Shown here: piece by piece, positions 1 to 7,176 of the stretch
Numbering within the stretch: the stretch's first letter is position 1
Layout: the number at the start of each line of letters is the position of its first letter
DNA from: an uncultured Eubacteriales bacterium
GTDB lineage: Bacteria > Bacillota > Clostridia > Oscillospirales > Oscillospiraceae
DNA length: 16,994 nucleotides
Assembly: GCA_900544945.1 (NCBI GenBank)
Contig: UQXG01000033.1
Location: 1 to 16,994 of the forward strand
Direction: 5' to 3'
The notes under the pieces: generated by a model
What the model saw: the letters and a program-made list of their open reading frames with translations, nothing else
Databases searched by the model: none
What the model was told of the DNA's origin: nothing
Made by a program: the position numbers and the translations under genes

Positions 1-1
1 T

Positions 2-736
2 GGCTGCTACCTGTATTCGGAGAAGGGAGGGAGGAGAAAAACTCTGTGCCTTGAGGGGCATCATATTGTGCTCGCACCTCACGAAGGGATTGTACCCTCT
101 GATTTATGGTTAAAAGCAAGAATAAAATGCCTAAATAACAAGCAGGTGGCAAAGCCAATCAAGGCGAAAAACACATGGCTTGCTGGAAAAATCAAATGCG
201 CCAAATGCGGATACGCATTGGCTGTGAGAAAAGCAAACACACAGATTGGGCGCTATCTCGTCTGTACCCGCCGTATGCAGACAAACCTATGCGAAGGGGT
301 AGGTGGAATTCCTGCCACAGACTTTGAGAATTTCATTTTGTCTGAGATGAAAAAGAAGCTTTCCGAGTTTGAGTCTCTGACTGCACCGCCGCAAAAGCGG
401 GAGAATCCTAGAATGAGAGAACTATCCGCCAAGGTAGAGCAGATTGAGATAGAGATAGGTAAGCTTCTGAACCGTGTTGCTGATGCAGACTCTGTATTGA
501 TGGGATATATCAATGCGAGAGTGAAGGAACTGCACAATCAGGCATCGGAGATGAAGCGCGAAATAGGCGAGCTTGCCCCATTAGATAATCAAAACAAACC
601 AAATATCAAGGAAATCCGGGATTGTATGCAGAACTGGGATGAATTAGAATTTGATGATAAACGTGCGGTCGTTGATCAGTTGATAACGAAAATCACAGCG
701 TCACAGGAAACCTGCGAAATTATCTGGAAATTGTAG
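2..736 (+). CDS. Large serine recombinase, C-terminal part (cut by window edge)
   Basis: Site-specific DNA recombinase of the large serine integrase family, which integrates or excises phages and conjugative elements. The frame is open from base 2, so the protein enters from outside the window and the N-terminal catalytic serine domain is not visible. GTG at 68 is internal, not a start. Visible in order: the tail of the recombinase domain (HEGIVPSDLW), a zinc-ribbon domain with CAKC, a later YLVC and NLCEG cysteine, then a long charged coiled coil (LSAKVEQIEIEIGKLL onward) and a short C-terminal domain. This is the DNA-binding layout of large serine recombinases. Codon use is AT-richer than the genes to the right, which fits acquired DNA. 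The gene stops 13 bases before the convergent end of cotJC, where such recombinases typically sit beside their own attachment site. Confidence 0.9.
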   Translation, partial: GCYLYSEKGGRRKTLCLEGHHIVLAPHEGIVPSDLWLKARIKCLNNKQVAKPIKAKNTWLAGKIKCAKCGYALAVRKANTQIGRYLVCTRRMQTNLCEGVGGIPATDFENFILSEMKKKLSEFESLTAPPQKRENPRMRELSAKVEQIEIEIGKLLNRVADADSVLMGYINARVKELHNQASEMKREIGELAPLDNQNKPNIKEIRDCMQNWDELEFDDKRAVVDQLITKITASQETCEIIWKL

Positions 737-790
737 CCTATTTTTTACTTCATGTTGGTGGTATTGCTTCGCCGAACCGCTGGAAGTGGA
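737..790. other. Candidate attachment-site junction of the integrated element
   Basis: The recombinase stop (734-736) and the convergent cotJC stop (750-752) are 13 bases apart. The base composition changes from AT-rich on the left to GC-rich on the right across this stretch. The CotJC protein loses family resemblance after the residues FGEA, encoded around 763-774. The simplest reading is that the host/element boundary falls at about 752-775. The exact crossover dinucleotide cannot be seen without the other end of the element. Inferred from position and from CotJC family length. Confidence 0.45.
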
Positions 791-1292
791 CGATCTCCCG
801 CTCCCGGAGGAATCGGATGGCGTCGTTCACATCCGGGTCATCGCTGAGCCGGAGAATGTTGTCGTAAGTCACCCGGGCTTTCTGCTCCGCGGCCAGATCC
901 TCCGTCAGATCGGCCATAGGGTCGCCGGTGACGGCGATTCCGGCGGCGTTCCAGGGACTGCCGGAGGCGGCGGTGGGATAGACACCGGTGGTGTGATCCA
1001 CGAAATAGGGCGCAAAGCCGGCTTCCCGAATCTGACTGTCGCTGAGCTTCCGGGTCAGCTGGTGGACGATGGTGCCGATCATTTCCAGATGCCCCAGTTC
1101 CTCAGTCCCAATGTCCGTCAGCAGGCCCTTGAGCTCATCGAAGGGCATGGAGTAACGCTGGGACAGGTAGCGAAGGGAAGCACCCAGCTCTCCGTCCGGG
1201 CCGCCGTACTGGGAAATGATGATGGCGGCAAGTTTCGAGTTGGGGTTCGTAATCCGGATGGGATATTGGAGCTTCTTATCATAAATAAACAT
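750..1292 (-). CDS. cotJC: Spore coat protein CotJC (manganese catalase family), 3' end probably replaced
   Basis: Ferritin-like manganese catalase-family coat protein, 180 residues, deposited in the spore coat by the mother cell. The family fold and probable di-manganese ligands are present: Glu35, the E65-x-x-H68 pair in TEELGH, Glu136 and His169 in REREIVHFQRF. Family members (about 189 residues in Bacillus subtilis) continue beyond HFQRFGEA. Here the protein ends eight residues after the FQRF motif begins, in IPPT, right beside the recombinase gene. I infer that the original C-terminal tail was displaced by element integration; the ligand set remains, so partial function is possible. The start is ATG 1290-1292, with an AAGGAGG site inside the end of the upstream gene, whose stop is three bases away, so the two genes are probably translationally coupled. 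Confidence 0.88.
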   Translation of the reverse strand: MFIYDKKLQYPIRITNPNSKLAAIIISQYGGPDGELGASLRYLSQRYSMPFDELKGLLTDIGTEELGHLEMIGTIVHQLTRKLSDSQIREAGFAPYFVDHTTGVYPTAASGSPWNAAGIAVTGDPMADLTEDLAAEQKARVTYDNILRLSDDPDVNDAIRFLREREIVHFQRFGEAIPPT

Positions 1293-1295
1293 ATC

Positions 1296-1739
1296 TCAGC
1301 CCTCCTTATTTGCGCCCAATTCCCAGGGCCAGGGATCGTCCAGCCATGCGTAGTTCTCATTGTCACGGACGGAAAGGCGGTTCAATGGACCATAACTCTT
1401 CTCATAGACCTGGCGGCATCGGTTGTATAGTTCCTGGTATTTCCGGTACAGCTCCAGAGCCTCCTGATCCTCCCTGTGGGTGTCCAGATACAGTGCCAGC
1501 TCCACAATGGCAAAGTCCAAAGCCTGAAGCTCTGCCAGGGTTGTGGCGGGCAGATTTTCCTTGTTGACCATGCCCAGGAAGGGCAGATCCAGGCCCGGAA
1601 ACAGGGTTCCCCGGGTCAGCGCCTTTTTCGCCTCATATTTCGGCGGGTTTTCCAGCTGAAAGGGGACATAGGGATTCGCCAGAGGTGCCATGGCGGGAAG
1701 TCTTCCCTGATAGGCGGCCTCACGATTTTCCTGATTCAT
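1296..1739 (-). CDS. CotJA-CotJB fusion, spore coat/inner-coat assembly protein
   Basis: One 147-residue frame carries what are normally two separate cotJ operon proteins. Residues about 20-56 match CotJA (NPYVPFQ, then RGTLFPGLDLPFLG). Residues about 66-140 match CotJB (LQALDFAIVELALYLDTH, then the terminal DPWPWEL). No stop separates them, and the Met57 codon at the joint has no ribosome binding site before it, so a single fusion product is likely. Two ATGs lie at the beginning. ATG 1737-1739 is chosen because GGGAGG (1747-1752) is seven bases away, whereas the outer ATG at 1743-1745 is only one base from it. The cotJ proteins are known mother-cell coat components that work with CotJC, encoded three bases downstream. 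A sigma-E-like promoter precedes the gene. Confidence 0.85.
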   Translation of the reverse strand: MNQENREAAYQGRLPAMAPLANPYVPFQLENPPKYEAKKALTRGTLFPGLDLPFLGMVNKENLPATTLAELQALDFAIVELALYLDTHREDQEALELYRKYQELYNRCRQVYEKSYGPLNRLSVRDNENYAWLDDPWPWELGANKEG

Positions 1740-1778
1740 GTGCATTCCTCCCGATGAAAAAGATTGTCGCTCCGGGTC

Positions 1779-1807
1779 ATCCTATGTCTTATCCCGCCGG
1801 AATGTTC
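1779..1807 (-). promoter_or_regulatory. Sigma-E-like promoter of the cotJ operon
   Basis: Read on the minus strand, GAACATT (1801-1807) is followed after 14 bases by CATAGGAT (1779-1786). This fits the sigma-E pattern of an ATA-rich -35 and CATAnnnT -10 with about 14 bases between them. cotJ operons are known to depend on sigma-E. Matched by eye; the -10 is good and the -35 moderate. Confidence 0.45.
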
Positions 1808-1851
1808 AGCGGGGGGAAGATAGCGCATAGAAATAATGGGAGGTGGTGGGT

Positions 1852-2547
1852 GTGAACAAGTGGAAGTATTATTTTGCCTGCATCGGTGTTATGAGCGCCA
1901 TGCTCCTGGGGGCCTACTGGGGAAGCCAGGCGGTGTCTGTCCTATCGGAGAGCCTGTCCGGGAAGGAAAGGCACTGTATTGTCATTGACCCGGGCCATGG
2001 CGGTGAGGACGGCGGGGCTTCCTCCTGTACAGGCCGACTGGAAAGCGGCTATAATCTGGAGATTGCCCTGCGGCTGGAGGATATATTTCACTTGCTGGGC
2101 TATGACACCAAGCTCATCCGCCGGGAGGACGTGTCCGTGTACACCACCGGCCAGACCATCGCCCAGAAGAAGGTTTCTGACCTGAAAAATCGGGTGAAAC
2201 TCATAAACGAAACGAAAAACGGCATTCTTCTCAGCATTCACCAGAATTATTACCCGGATTCCCGATACAGCGGTGTCCAGGTGTTTTGCGGAAACTCCGA
2301 AGGAAGCGAGGCGCTGGCAAAGCACTTGCAGGCATCCCTTGTGGCCGGGCTGAATCCGGGAAGCCGTCGGCAGGCCAAGCAGGGGAAGGGCATTTATCTT
2401 CTGGAGCACATTCAGTGTCCCGGAGCATTGATAGAGTGCGGATTCCTGTCCAACCCCCGGGAGGAAGCCCTTTTGCGGGATTCCGCCTATCAGAAGAAGC
2501 TATGCTGCGTCATCGGCTCTGCCCTGAACCGGTACTTATCCCAATAA
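1852..2547 (+). CDS. cwlD: Germination-specific N-acetylmuramoyl-L-alanine amidase CwlD
   Basis: Zinc amidase (Amidase_3 family), 231 residues, close to the 237 of Bacillus subtilis CwlD. It removes the peptide side chain from muramic acid during cortex synthesis, the first step towards muramic-delta-lactam, which germination lytic enzymes recognise. An N-terminal membrane segment (residues 6-31) would anchor it on the outside of the forespore or mother-cell membrane. Probable zinc ligands are His49 in DPGHGGEDGG, Glu64 and His130 in SIHQN, with catalytic Glu195 in IECGFLSN. The start is GTG 1852: GGGAGG at 1838-1843 lies eight bases upstream, while a GTG at 1843 would overlap it. A CATAGAAA box at 1826-1833 resembles a sporulation -10 element but I see no good -35. 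The gene diverges from the cotJ operon and ends at its own terminator. Confidence 0.9.
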   Translation: MNKWKYYFACIGVMSAMLLGAYWGSQAVSVLSESLSGKERHCIVIDPGHGGEDGGASSCTGRLESGYNLEIALRLEDIFHLLGYDTKLIRREDVSVYTTGQTIAQKKVSDLKNRVKLINETKNGILLSIHQNYYPDSRYSGVQVFCGNSEGSEALAKHLQASLVAGLNPGSRRQAKQGKGIYLLEHIQCPGALIECGFLSNPREEALLRDSAYQKKLCCVIGSALNRYLSQ

Positions 2548-2552
2548 AAAAA

Positions 2553-2576
2553 GACCGTGTCCTACTGGATACGGTC
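2553..2576 (+). terminator. Intrinsic terminator of cwlD
   Basis: GACCGTGTCC and GGATACGGTC form a 10-bp stem with one G-U pair and a TACT loop, six bases after the cwlD stop. A short run of A precedes it and a T-rich stretch (ATTTCCTTCTT) follows. Confidence 0.75.
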
Positions 2577-2593
2577 ATTTCCTTCTTGATCAG

Positions 2594-2636
2594 AATAAAA
2601 AACTCCGCCGAGATTCCTTTCGAATCCCGACGGAGT
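2594..2636 (-). terminator. Intrinsic terminator of tRNA-Ser
   Basis: On the minus strand, the arms at 2622-2636 and 2602-2616 make a continuous 15-bp stem with two G-U pairs and a five-base loop. It is followed directly by TTTTTT (2596-2601). It begins three bases beyond the tRNA-Ser CCA end and faces the cwlD terminator, so the convergent units are separated from both sides. Confidence 0.9.
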
Positions 2637-2638
2637 GC

Positions 2639-2729
2639 TGGCGGAGATGGAGGGATTTGAACCCCCGCACGCCTTGCGGCGCCTAGCGGATTTCGAATCC
2701 GCACCCTTCGGCCACTTGGGTACATCTCC
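2639..2729 (-). tRNA. tRNA-Ser (anticodon CGA)
   Basis: Class II tRNA on the minus strand. The acceptor arm GGAGATG (2723-2729) pairs with the complement at 2643-2649, discriminator G, and CCA is encoded (2639-2641). The anticodon stem GCGGA/TCCGC encloses TTCGAAA, giving anticodon CGA (2693-2695) for the UCG codon. A long variable arm (GGCGCCGCAAGGCG region) is typical of serine tRNA, and the T arm has GGTTCAAATCC. It has its own promoter and terminator. Confidence 0.95.
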
Positions 2730-2739
2730 AGGCTGGAGT

Positions 2740-2768
2740 ATTATACCAGCTTTCGCCGGAAAAATCAA
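2740..2768 (-). promoter_or_regulatory. Sigma-A promoter of tRNA-Ser
   Basis: Read on the minus strand: TTGATT (2763-2768), 17 bases, then TATAAT (2740-2745), ending ten bases before the tRNA 5' end. A near-consensus vegetative promoter. Confidence 0.85.
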
Positions 2769-2808
2769 GCCAAATTCCCGATAGCAGCTGAGGGAAATGC
2801 TATTTTCG

Positions 2809-2837
2809 TTGACAAATGCCAGGGAAGAAGGTACAAT
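2809..2837 (+). promoter_or_regulatory. Sigma-A promoter of the metY-metA operon
   Basis: TTGACA (2809-2814), 17 bases, TACAAT (2832-2837). Transcription would start near 2844, leaving a leader of only about 27 bases before the metY ATG. That is too short for a SAM riboswitch or T-box, and none is visible upstream. Confidence 0.9.
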
Positions 2838-2870
2838 AGGAACACAAAAAGACAATTTGAGGTGACCTTT

Positions 2871-4154
2871 ATGGAGAATCTGCATCCCGAAACCCTTTGC
2901 ATTCAGGCGGGCTACAAGCCGGAAAACGGCGAGCCCCGTCAGCTGCCCATTGTTCAGAGCACTACCTTCCAGTACGCAACCTCTGAGGATATGGGAAAGC
3001 TTTTCGACCTGGAGGCCGAGGGCTATTTCTATTCCCGGCTGGCCAATCCTACCTGTGATGCCGTTGCCGCCAAAATCTGTGCCTTGGAGGGCGGCTCTGC
3101 CGCCATGCTTACCGGCTCCGGCCAGGCGGCCACCTTCCTGGCGGTGTTCAACATTGCGGGGGCCGGCGACCACATCGTTGCCAGCTCTGCCATCTACGGC
3201 GGCAGCTACAACCTGTTTGCCGTGACCATGAAGCGAATGGGGCTGGAGGCCACTTTCGTGGATCCGGACTGCTCCCAGGAGGAGCTGAACGCCGCTTTCC
3301 GGCCCAATACCAAGGCAGTCTTCGGCGAGACCATTGCCAATCCGGCTCTGACGGTGCTGGATATTGAAAAATTTGCCAAGGCGGCTCATGCGCATGGGGT
3401 GCCCCTGATCGTGGACAACACCTTTGCCACGCCCATCAACTGCCGCCCCTTCCAGTGGGGAGCGGACATCGTGACCCACTCCACCACCAAGTACATGGAC
3501 GGTCACGCGGCCTGCCTGGGCGGCTGCATTGTGGACAGCGGCAATTTCGACTGGACTGCTCATGCGGATAAATTTCCCGGCCTCACCACTCCCGACGAAA
3601 GCTACCACGGCGTTACCTACACCGAGCATTTCGGTCAGGGCGGTGCGTTCATCAATAAGTGCGTTGCGCAGCTCATGCGGGACTTTGGCTGTGTTCAGTC
3701 TCCCCAGAATGCCTTTATTTTGAACCTGGGTCTGGAAAGCCTGCCCCTGCGGATGAAGCAGCACTGCGCCAACGCACTGGCGGTGGCCAAGTACCTGAAG
3801 GGCCACGAGAAGGTGAAGTGGGTCAAGTATTCCGGCCTGGAAGGGGACAAGTACTATGATCTTGCCAGGAAGTATATGCCGAACGGCACCTGCGGCGTGA
3901 TTTCCTTTGGCCTGAACGGCGGCAGAGCAGCGGCGGAAATTTTCATGAAGCACCTGCGTCTTGGCTCCATCGAGACCCATGTGGCCGATTCCAGAACCTG
4001 CTGTCTGCACCCGGCTTCCTCCACCCATCGGCAGATGAGTGACGCTGAGCTGGAGGCTGCCGGTGTGGGAGCTGATCTAATCCGCCTGAGCTGCGGCCTG
4101 GAGAACGCCGAGGATCTGATCGGGGATATCGCCCAGGCTTTGGAGAACGTATAA
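2871..4154 (+). CDS. metY: O-acetylhomoserine sulfhydrylase (aminocarboxypropyltransferase)
   Basis: PLP-dependent Cys/Met metabolism enzyme, 427 residues, which makes homocysteine from O-acetylhomoserine and sulfide in the cytoplasm. Family hallmarks are FYSRLANPT near the N terminus, the glycine-rich TGSGQAATF, DNTFATP, and the PLP lysine Lys207 in HSTTKYMDGH. SSTHRQMS and RLSCGLEN mark the C-terminal domain. The start is ATG 2871, six bases after GAGGTG (2859-2864); the GTG at 2862 overlaps that site and is rejected. The next gene encodes the enzyme making its substrate, which supports O-acetylhomoserine rather than cystathionine chemistry. The length and the long insertion around DESYHG are typical of MetY rather than of shorter MetB/MetC proteins. 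Promoter directly upstream; no riboswitch seen. Confidence 0.93.
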   Translation: MENLHPETLCIQAGYKPENGEPRQLPIVQSTTFQYATSEDMGKLFDLEAEGYFYSRLANPTCDAVAAKICALEGGSAAMLTGSGQAATFLAVFNIAGAGDHIVASSAIYGGSYNLFAVTMKRMGLEATFVDPDCSQEELNAAFRPNTKAVFGETIANPALTVLDIEKFAKAAHAHGVPLIVDNTFATPINCRPFQWGADIVTHSTTKYMDGHAACLGGCIVDSGNFDWTAHADKFPGLTTPDESYHGVTYTEHFGQGGAFINKCVAQLMRDFGCVQSPQNAFILNLGLESLPLRMKQHCANALAVAKYLKGHEKVKWVKYSGLEGDKYYDLARKYMPNGTCGVISFGLNGGRAAAEIFMKHLRLGSIETHVADSRTCCLHPASSTHRQMSDAELEAAGVGADLIRLSCGLENAEDLIGDIAQALENV

Positions 4155-4169
4155 TCAGGAGGAAACAGC

Positions 4170-5105
4170 GTGCCAATTCAGATACCCAACGATCTCCCGG
4201 CGGCGGAGACCCTGAAAAACGAGAATATTTTCGTCATGAAGCAGACCCGGGCCCAGACCCAGCATATCCGGCCTCTGGAAATCGTGCTGCTGAACCTGAT
4301 GCCCACAAAAATCGTCACCGAGACCCAGCTGAGCCGGGTCTTGGGCAACACCCCCTTGCAGGTGCATCTGGAGCTGATGATGGTATCCAGCCATCGGGCC
4401 AAGAATACCCCGGAGGAGCATCTGTTGTCCTTCTACAAGACCTTCGATGAGCTGAAAGACCGGAAATTCGACGGCATGGTCATCACCGGCGCGCCGGTGG
4501 AGAATTTGCCCTTTGAGCAGGTGGATTACTGGCAGGAGCTGACCCAGATTATGGAGTGGAGCAAGACCCATGTCCATTCCACCTTCCATATCTGCTGGGG
4601 GGCTCAGGCGGGACTGTACTATCACTACGGCATCCAGAAAAAGCAGCTGCCTGAGAAGCTGTTCGGGGTCTATCCCCATCATGCGGATTACAAGCGGGCG
4701 ATTTTGCTTCGGGGCTTTGATGACGTGTTTTACGCCCCCCATTCCCGGCACACCACCGTCCTGCGAGAGGACATCGAGGCAGTGCCCGGACTGAAAATTC
4801 TGGCTTCCTCGGAAGAAGCCGGGGTGTACATCATTATGAATAAGGAGGGCCGGCAGATTTTTGTCACCGGCCACTCGGAGTACGACCCGGACACCCTGGA
4901 GCGGGAGTACCTTCGGGACAAAAGCCAGGGCCTTCCCATCCATGTGCCCGTGAATTACTACCCGGAGGATGACGACACCAAGCGGCCGATTGTGCGCTGG
5001 CGGGGCCACGGAAACCTGCTGTACAGCAACTGGCTGAACTACTTTGTCTATCAGACTACGCCCTACGACATCATGTCCGTGGGCCAGGGGGTCGTGGAGG
5101 ATTGA
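4170..5105 (+). CDS. metA: Homoserine O-acetyltransferase (MetA family)
   Basis: Acyltransferase that activates homoserine for methionine synthesis, 311 residues, full length for the MetA (HTS) family. The catalytic residues are present: Cys142 in FHICWGAQ, and His235 and Glu237 in GHSEYD. Position 111 is Glu (GAPVENLPF). In this family Glu111 is known to select acetyl-CoA and Gly succinyl-CoA, so the product should be O-acetylhomoserine despite the common 'succinyltransferase' name. That matches the metY gene 15 bases upstream. The start is GTG 4170, seven bases after AGGAGG (4157-4162). The stop is three bases before the next start, so the genes are translationally coupled. Confidence 0.93.
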   Translation: MPIQIPNDLPAAETLKNENIFVMKQTRAQTQHIRPLEIVLLNLMPTKIVTETQLSRVLGNTPLQVHLELMMVSSHRAKNTPEEHLLSFYKTFDELKDRKFDGMVITGAPVENLPFEQVDYWQELTQIMEWSKTHVHSTFHICWGAQAGLYYHYGIQKKQLPEKLFGVYPHHADYKRAILLRGFDDVFYAPHSRHTTVLREDIEAVPGLKILASSEEAGVYIIMNKEGRQIFVTGHSEYDPDTLEREYLRDKSQGLPIHVPVNYYPEDDDTKRPIVRWRGHGNLLYSNWLNYFVYQTTPYDIMSVGQGVVED

Positions 5106-5108
5106 CCC

Positions 5109-6290
5109 GTGACCCATAAGAAGCAAATTGTTCTGGATTTTTACAGCTGCTACAACTTAGGCGACGACCTGTTTGTGGAGACCTTTGCCAAGCATTTCTC
5201 CGACTGCGAAATTCATCTGCTGGTCAATCCTAAGTGTGTTCCCCAAAAACTGCCGGATAACGTTCGGATCCTGCATTTTTCCCACGTGGATCTGCGGCTT
5301 CGCAGAATTTCCAATCTGGCCTCCCATCGGGGACATAAGAGAATGGTGCACATGGTGGAGCGTGTGCGTCAGAGACAGCTGGAGCATATTGCCAGTGGCT
5401 GTGATGCCTTCGTGAAAATCGGCGGCTCTATTTTCATGCAGCACGCCCCGGGATGCACGGAAATCGACTTCTCCACAGAGGAAAAACCGGATTTTGTCCT
5501 ACGCCCGGTCCAGGGCTGCAGGGGAAACCGATTTATCATCGGTGCCAATCTGGGGCCGGTGTATTCCGAGGACTACTGGGAGCAGATAGATAAGGAGTTC
5601 CGGAATTACCAGCATGTCTGCCTCCGGGATTACGCCTCCTACCGCAAAATGCGCACCGCACCCAATGTGCAGTACGCCCCGGATGTGCTGTTCCTGATTC
5701 CAAAGCCCTATGCAGGTGAGGTGGGGGAGAATGTGGCCATTTCCGTGATGGACGTGAGCCAGAATACTCAGGATGAAGCCGTGGCTCAGGCCTATTATGA
5801 CCTGTTGGAGCGGGTAATTGCCTACTTTCTGGGTCGGGAAATCCCGGTGACCCTCATGTCCTTCTGTCAGTGGCAGGGGGATGAGAAGGCGGTGCAGACG
5901 CTTCTGAACCGGTTCCCCTGGGAAAAGCGCCTGTATTCCTGCTGCTATCGGGGAAGCGCCCGGAACTGCCTGCGGGTGCTGTCCGGTGCCAGCTTTGTGA
6001 TCGGTACCCGGTTTCACAGCACCATTCTGGGCATTTCCTTCGGAAAGCCGGTGTTTCCCATTATTTACAATTCCAAGACTGCCCATTATCTGTCGGATCT
6101 GTCTTTCCCCGGGAAATCTGCTACCTTGGAGGAGCTGCCCTCTGTGACCTTGGAGGACGTGCTCTATAACTATCAGAACAATATCATCGCCGACTGCACC
6201 GATCATCACCGGTATGCGGTGAACCAGTTCAGCGGTCTGGAGAGTTACCTTAACGAAAAGGAGAGCGCAATTGAAAGCAGTATTATTTGA
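5109..6290 (+). CDS. Polysaccharide pyruvyl transferase family protein
   Basis: Member of the CsaB/WcaK-type pyruvyl transferase family, 393 residues. Relatives transfer a pyruvyl group from phosphoenolpyruvate onto a sugar of a cell-surface polysaccharide. Visible family features are the N-terminal NLGDDLF, GGSIF (residues about 110-114), an ISVMDVSQN strand, and the C-terminal FVIGTRFHSTILGISFGKPV active-site segment. There is no signal peptide or membrane span, so it should be cytoplasmic. The start is GTG 5109, with GGAGG (5096-5100) inside the end of metA. It overlaps the following gene by 20 bases. No glycosyltransferase or capsule genes lie nearby, so the acceptor cannot be predicted; its place in a methionine operon is unexplained. 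Confidence 0.82.
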   Translation: MTHKKQIVLDFYSCYNLGDDLFVETFAKHFSDCEIHLLVNPKCVPQKLPDNVRILHFSHVDLRLRRISNLASHRGHKRMVHMVERVRQRQLEHIASGCDAFVKIGGSIFMQHAPGCTEIDFSTEEKPDFVLRPVQGCRGNRFIIGANLGPVYSEDYWEQIDKEFRNYQHVCLRDYASYRKMRTAPNVQYAPDVLFLIPKPYAGEVGENVAISVMDVSQNTQDEAVAQAYYDLLERVIAYFLGREIPVTLMSFCQWQGDEKAVQTLLNRFPWEKRLYSCCYRGSARNCLRVLSGASFVIGTRFHSTILGISFGKPVFPIIYNSKTAHYLSDLSFPGKSATLEELPSVTLEDVLYNYQNNIIADCTDHHRYAVNQFSGLESYLNEKESAIESSII

Positions 6291-6972
6291 CCTGGACGGA
6301 ACCCTGCTTCCCATGGATCAGGAGGTGTTCGTCAAGGATTATTTGGGCCGGATGGCCGCATTCCTGGCACCTCACGGCTACGATCCGGAAAAACTCATCA
6401 AATCTGTCTGGAAGGGAACCGGCGCCATGGTGAAAAATGACGGAAAGGCCAGAAATGAGGATGTATTCTGGCAGGTATTCAACGATATGATGGAAAAGGA
6501 TGCCCGCCAGGATAGCGCGCTGTTTGAAGAATTTTACCGGGGAGACTTCCAAAAAGCTCGGCAAAGCTGTGGCTTTCAGCCCGCGGCGGCTTCTGCTGTG
6601 CGGGAAATCCGGAGCCTGGGCTATCAGGTGATTCTTGCCACCAATCCCTTGTTCCCGGCGGTTGCCACCCAGAGCCGTATTCGCTGGGCCGGGCTGGAAC
6701 CGGAGGACTTTAGCCTGGTCACCACCTACGAAAATGCCCGGTTCTGTAAACCCAACCCTGATTATTACAAGGAAATTCTGGGCAAACTGAACCTGGACCC
6801 TTCGGATTGCCTGATGGTGGGAAACGATGTAGATGAGGATATGATTGCGGAAACGCTGGGAATGCGGGTGTTCCTGCTGACGGATTGCCTGATTAACCGG
6901 AACCAGGCGGATATTTCCCGGTATCCAAGCGGAGGCTTTACCGAGCTGCTGCAATACGTTCGGAGCCTTTGA
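6271..6972 (+). CDS. HAD-family hydrolase (phosphatase)
   Basis: Haloacid dehalogenase-superfamily hydrolase, 233 residues, probably a small-molecule phosphatase. Motif I is FDLDGT (nucleophile Asp7, acid Asp9), motif III Lys160 in CKPNPDYY, and motif IV VGNDVDEDM (183-191). A helical cap lies between motif I and about residue 100, as in the phosphoglycolate phosphatase/beta-phosphoglucomutase subgroup. The start is TTG 6271: AAGGAG (6258-6263) is seven bases upstream and motif I begins six residues in, as expected. The gene begins inside the 3' end of the pyruvyl transferase gene. The substrate is not predictable from the sequence. It is probably the last gene of the metY unit; I see only a weak, interrupted hairpin (6972-7017) after it. 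Confidence 0.85.
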   Translation: MKAVLFDLDGTLLPMDQEVFVKDYLGRMAAFLAPHGYDPEKLIKSVWKGTGAMVKNDGKARNEDVFWQVFNDMMEKDARQDSALFEEFYRGDFQKARQSCGFQPAAASAVREIRSLGYQVILATNPLFPAVATQSRIRWAGLEPEDFSLVTTYENARFCKPNPDYYKEILGKLNLDPSDCLMVGNDVDEDMIAETLGMRVFLLTDCLINRNQADISRYPSGGFTELLQYVRSL

Positions 6973-7111
6973 CAGGGTGCGTGACGGCTGCCGGTATTTG
7001 CGGGTTTTCCGCGACCTGTTTGACGGACGTTACCGGCGGGGCGGAACGGAAGAGCCACAGGTTGAGACACAATCTGCGGCTCATGAGCTTGGCTTTCTGC
7101 GATTCAGAAAC

Positions 7112-7148
7112 GGTATCATACCATCGTGAGAGCGTTTTTCGGAAAACG
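7112..7148. promoter_or_regulatory. Two small palindromes upstream of the FTR-like gene
   Basis: The 204-base gap 6973-7176 holds no gene I can support. GGTAT-C-ATACC (7112-7122) and CGTTTT-TCGG-AAAACG (7133-7148) are inverted repeats placed 28-65 bases before the start codon. The first contains TATCAT (7114-7119), which could be a -10 element, but its -35 would be poor (TTGGCT with 19-base spacing). These may be an operator and promoter; weak evidence. Confidence 0.25.
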
Positions 7149-7176
7149 GATTACATAGAAAATAGGAGGGAACACC

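Noticed and set aside
1728..1740. TTTTCCTGATTCATG as a third copy of the palindromic element
   Set aside because: Only the short TTCCTGATT matches, with no second arm; it is the beginning of the cotJ coding region.
2562..4028. A 488-codon minus-strand frame across tRNA-Ser, its terminator and metY
   Set aside because: It covers a tRNA and a terminator and is antisense to a recognisable enzyme; no motif is visible.
4155..5126. A 323-codon minus-strand frame opposite metA
   Set aside because: Antisense shadow of an intact MetA with all catalytic residues.
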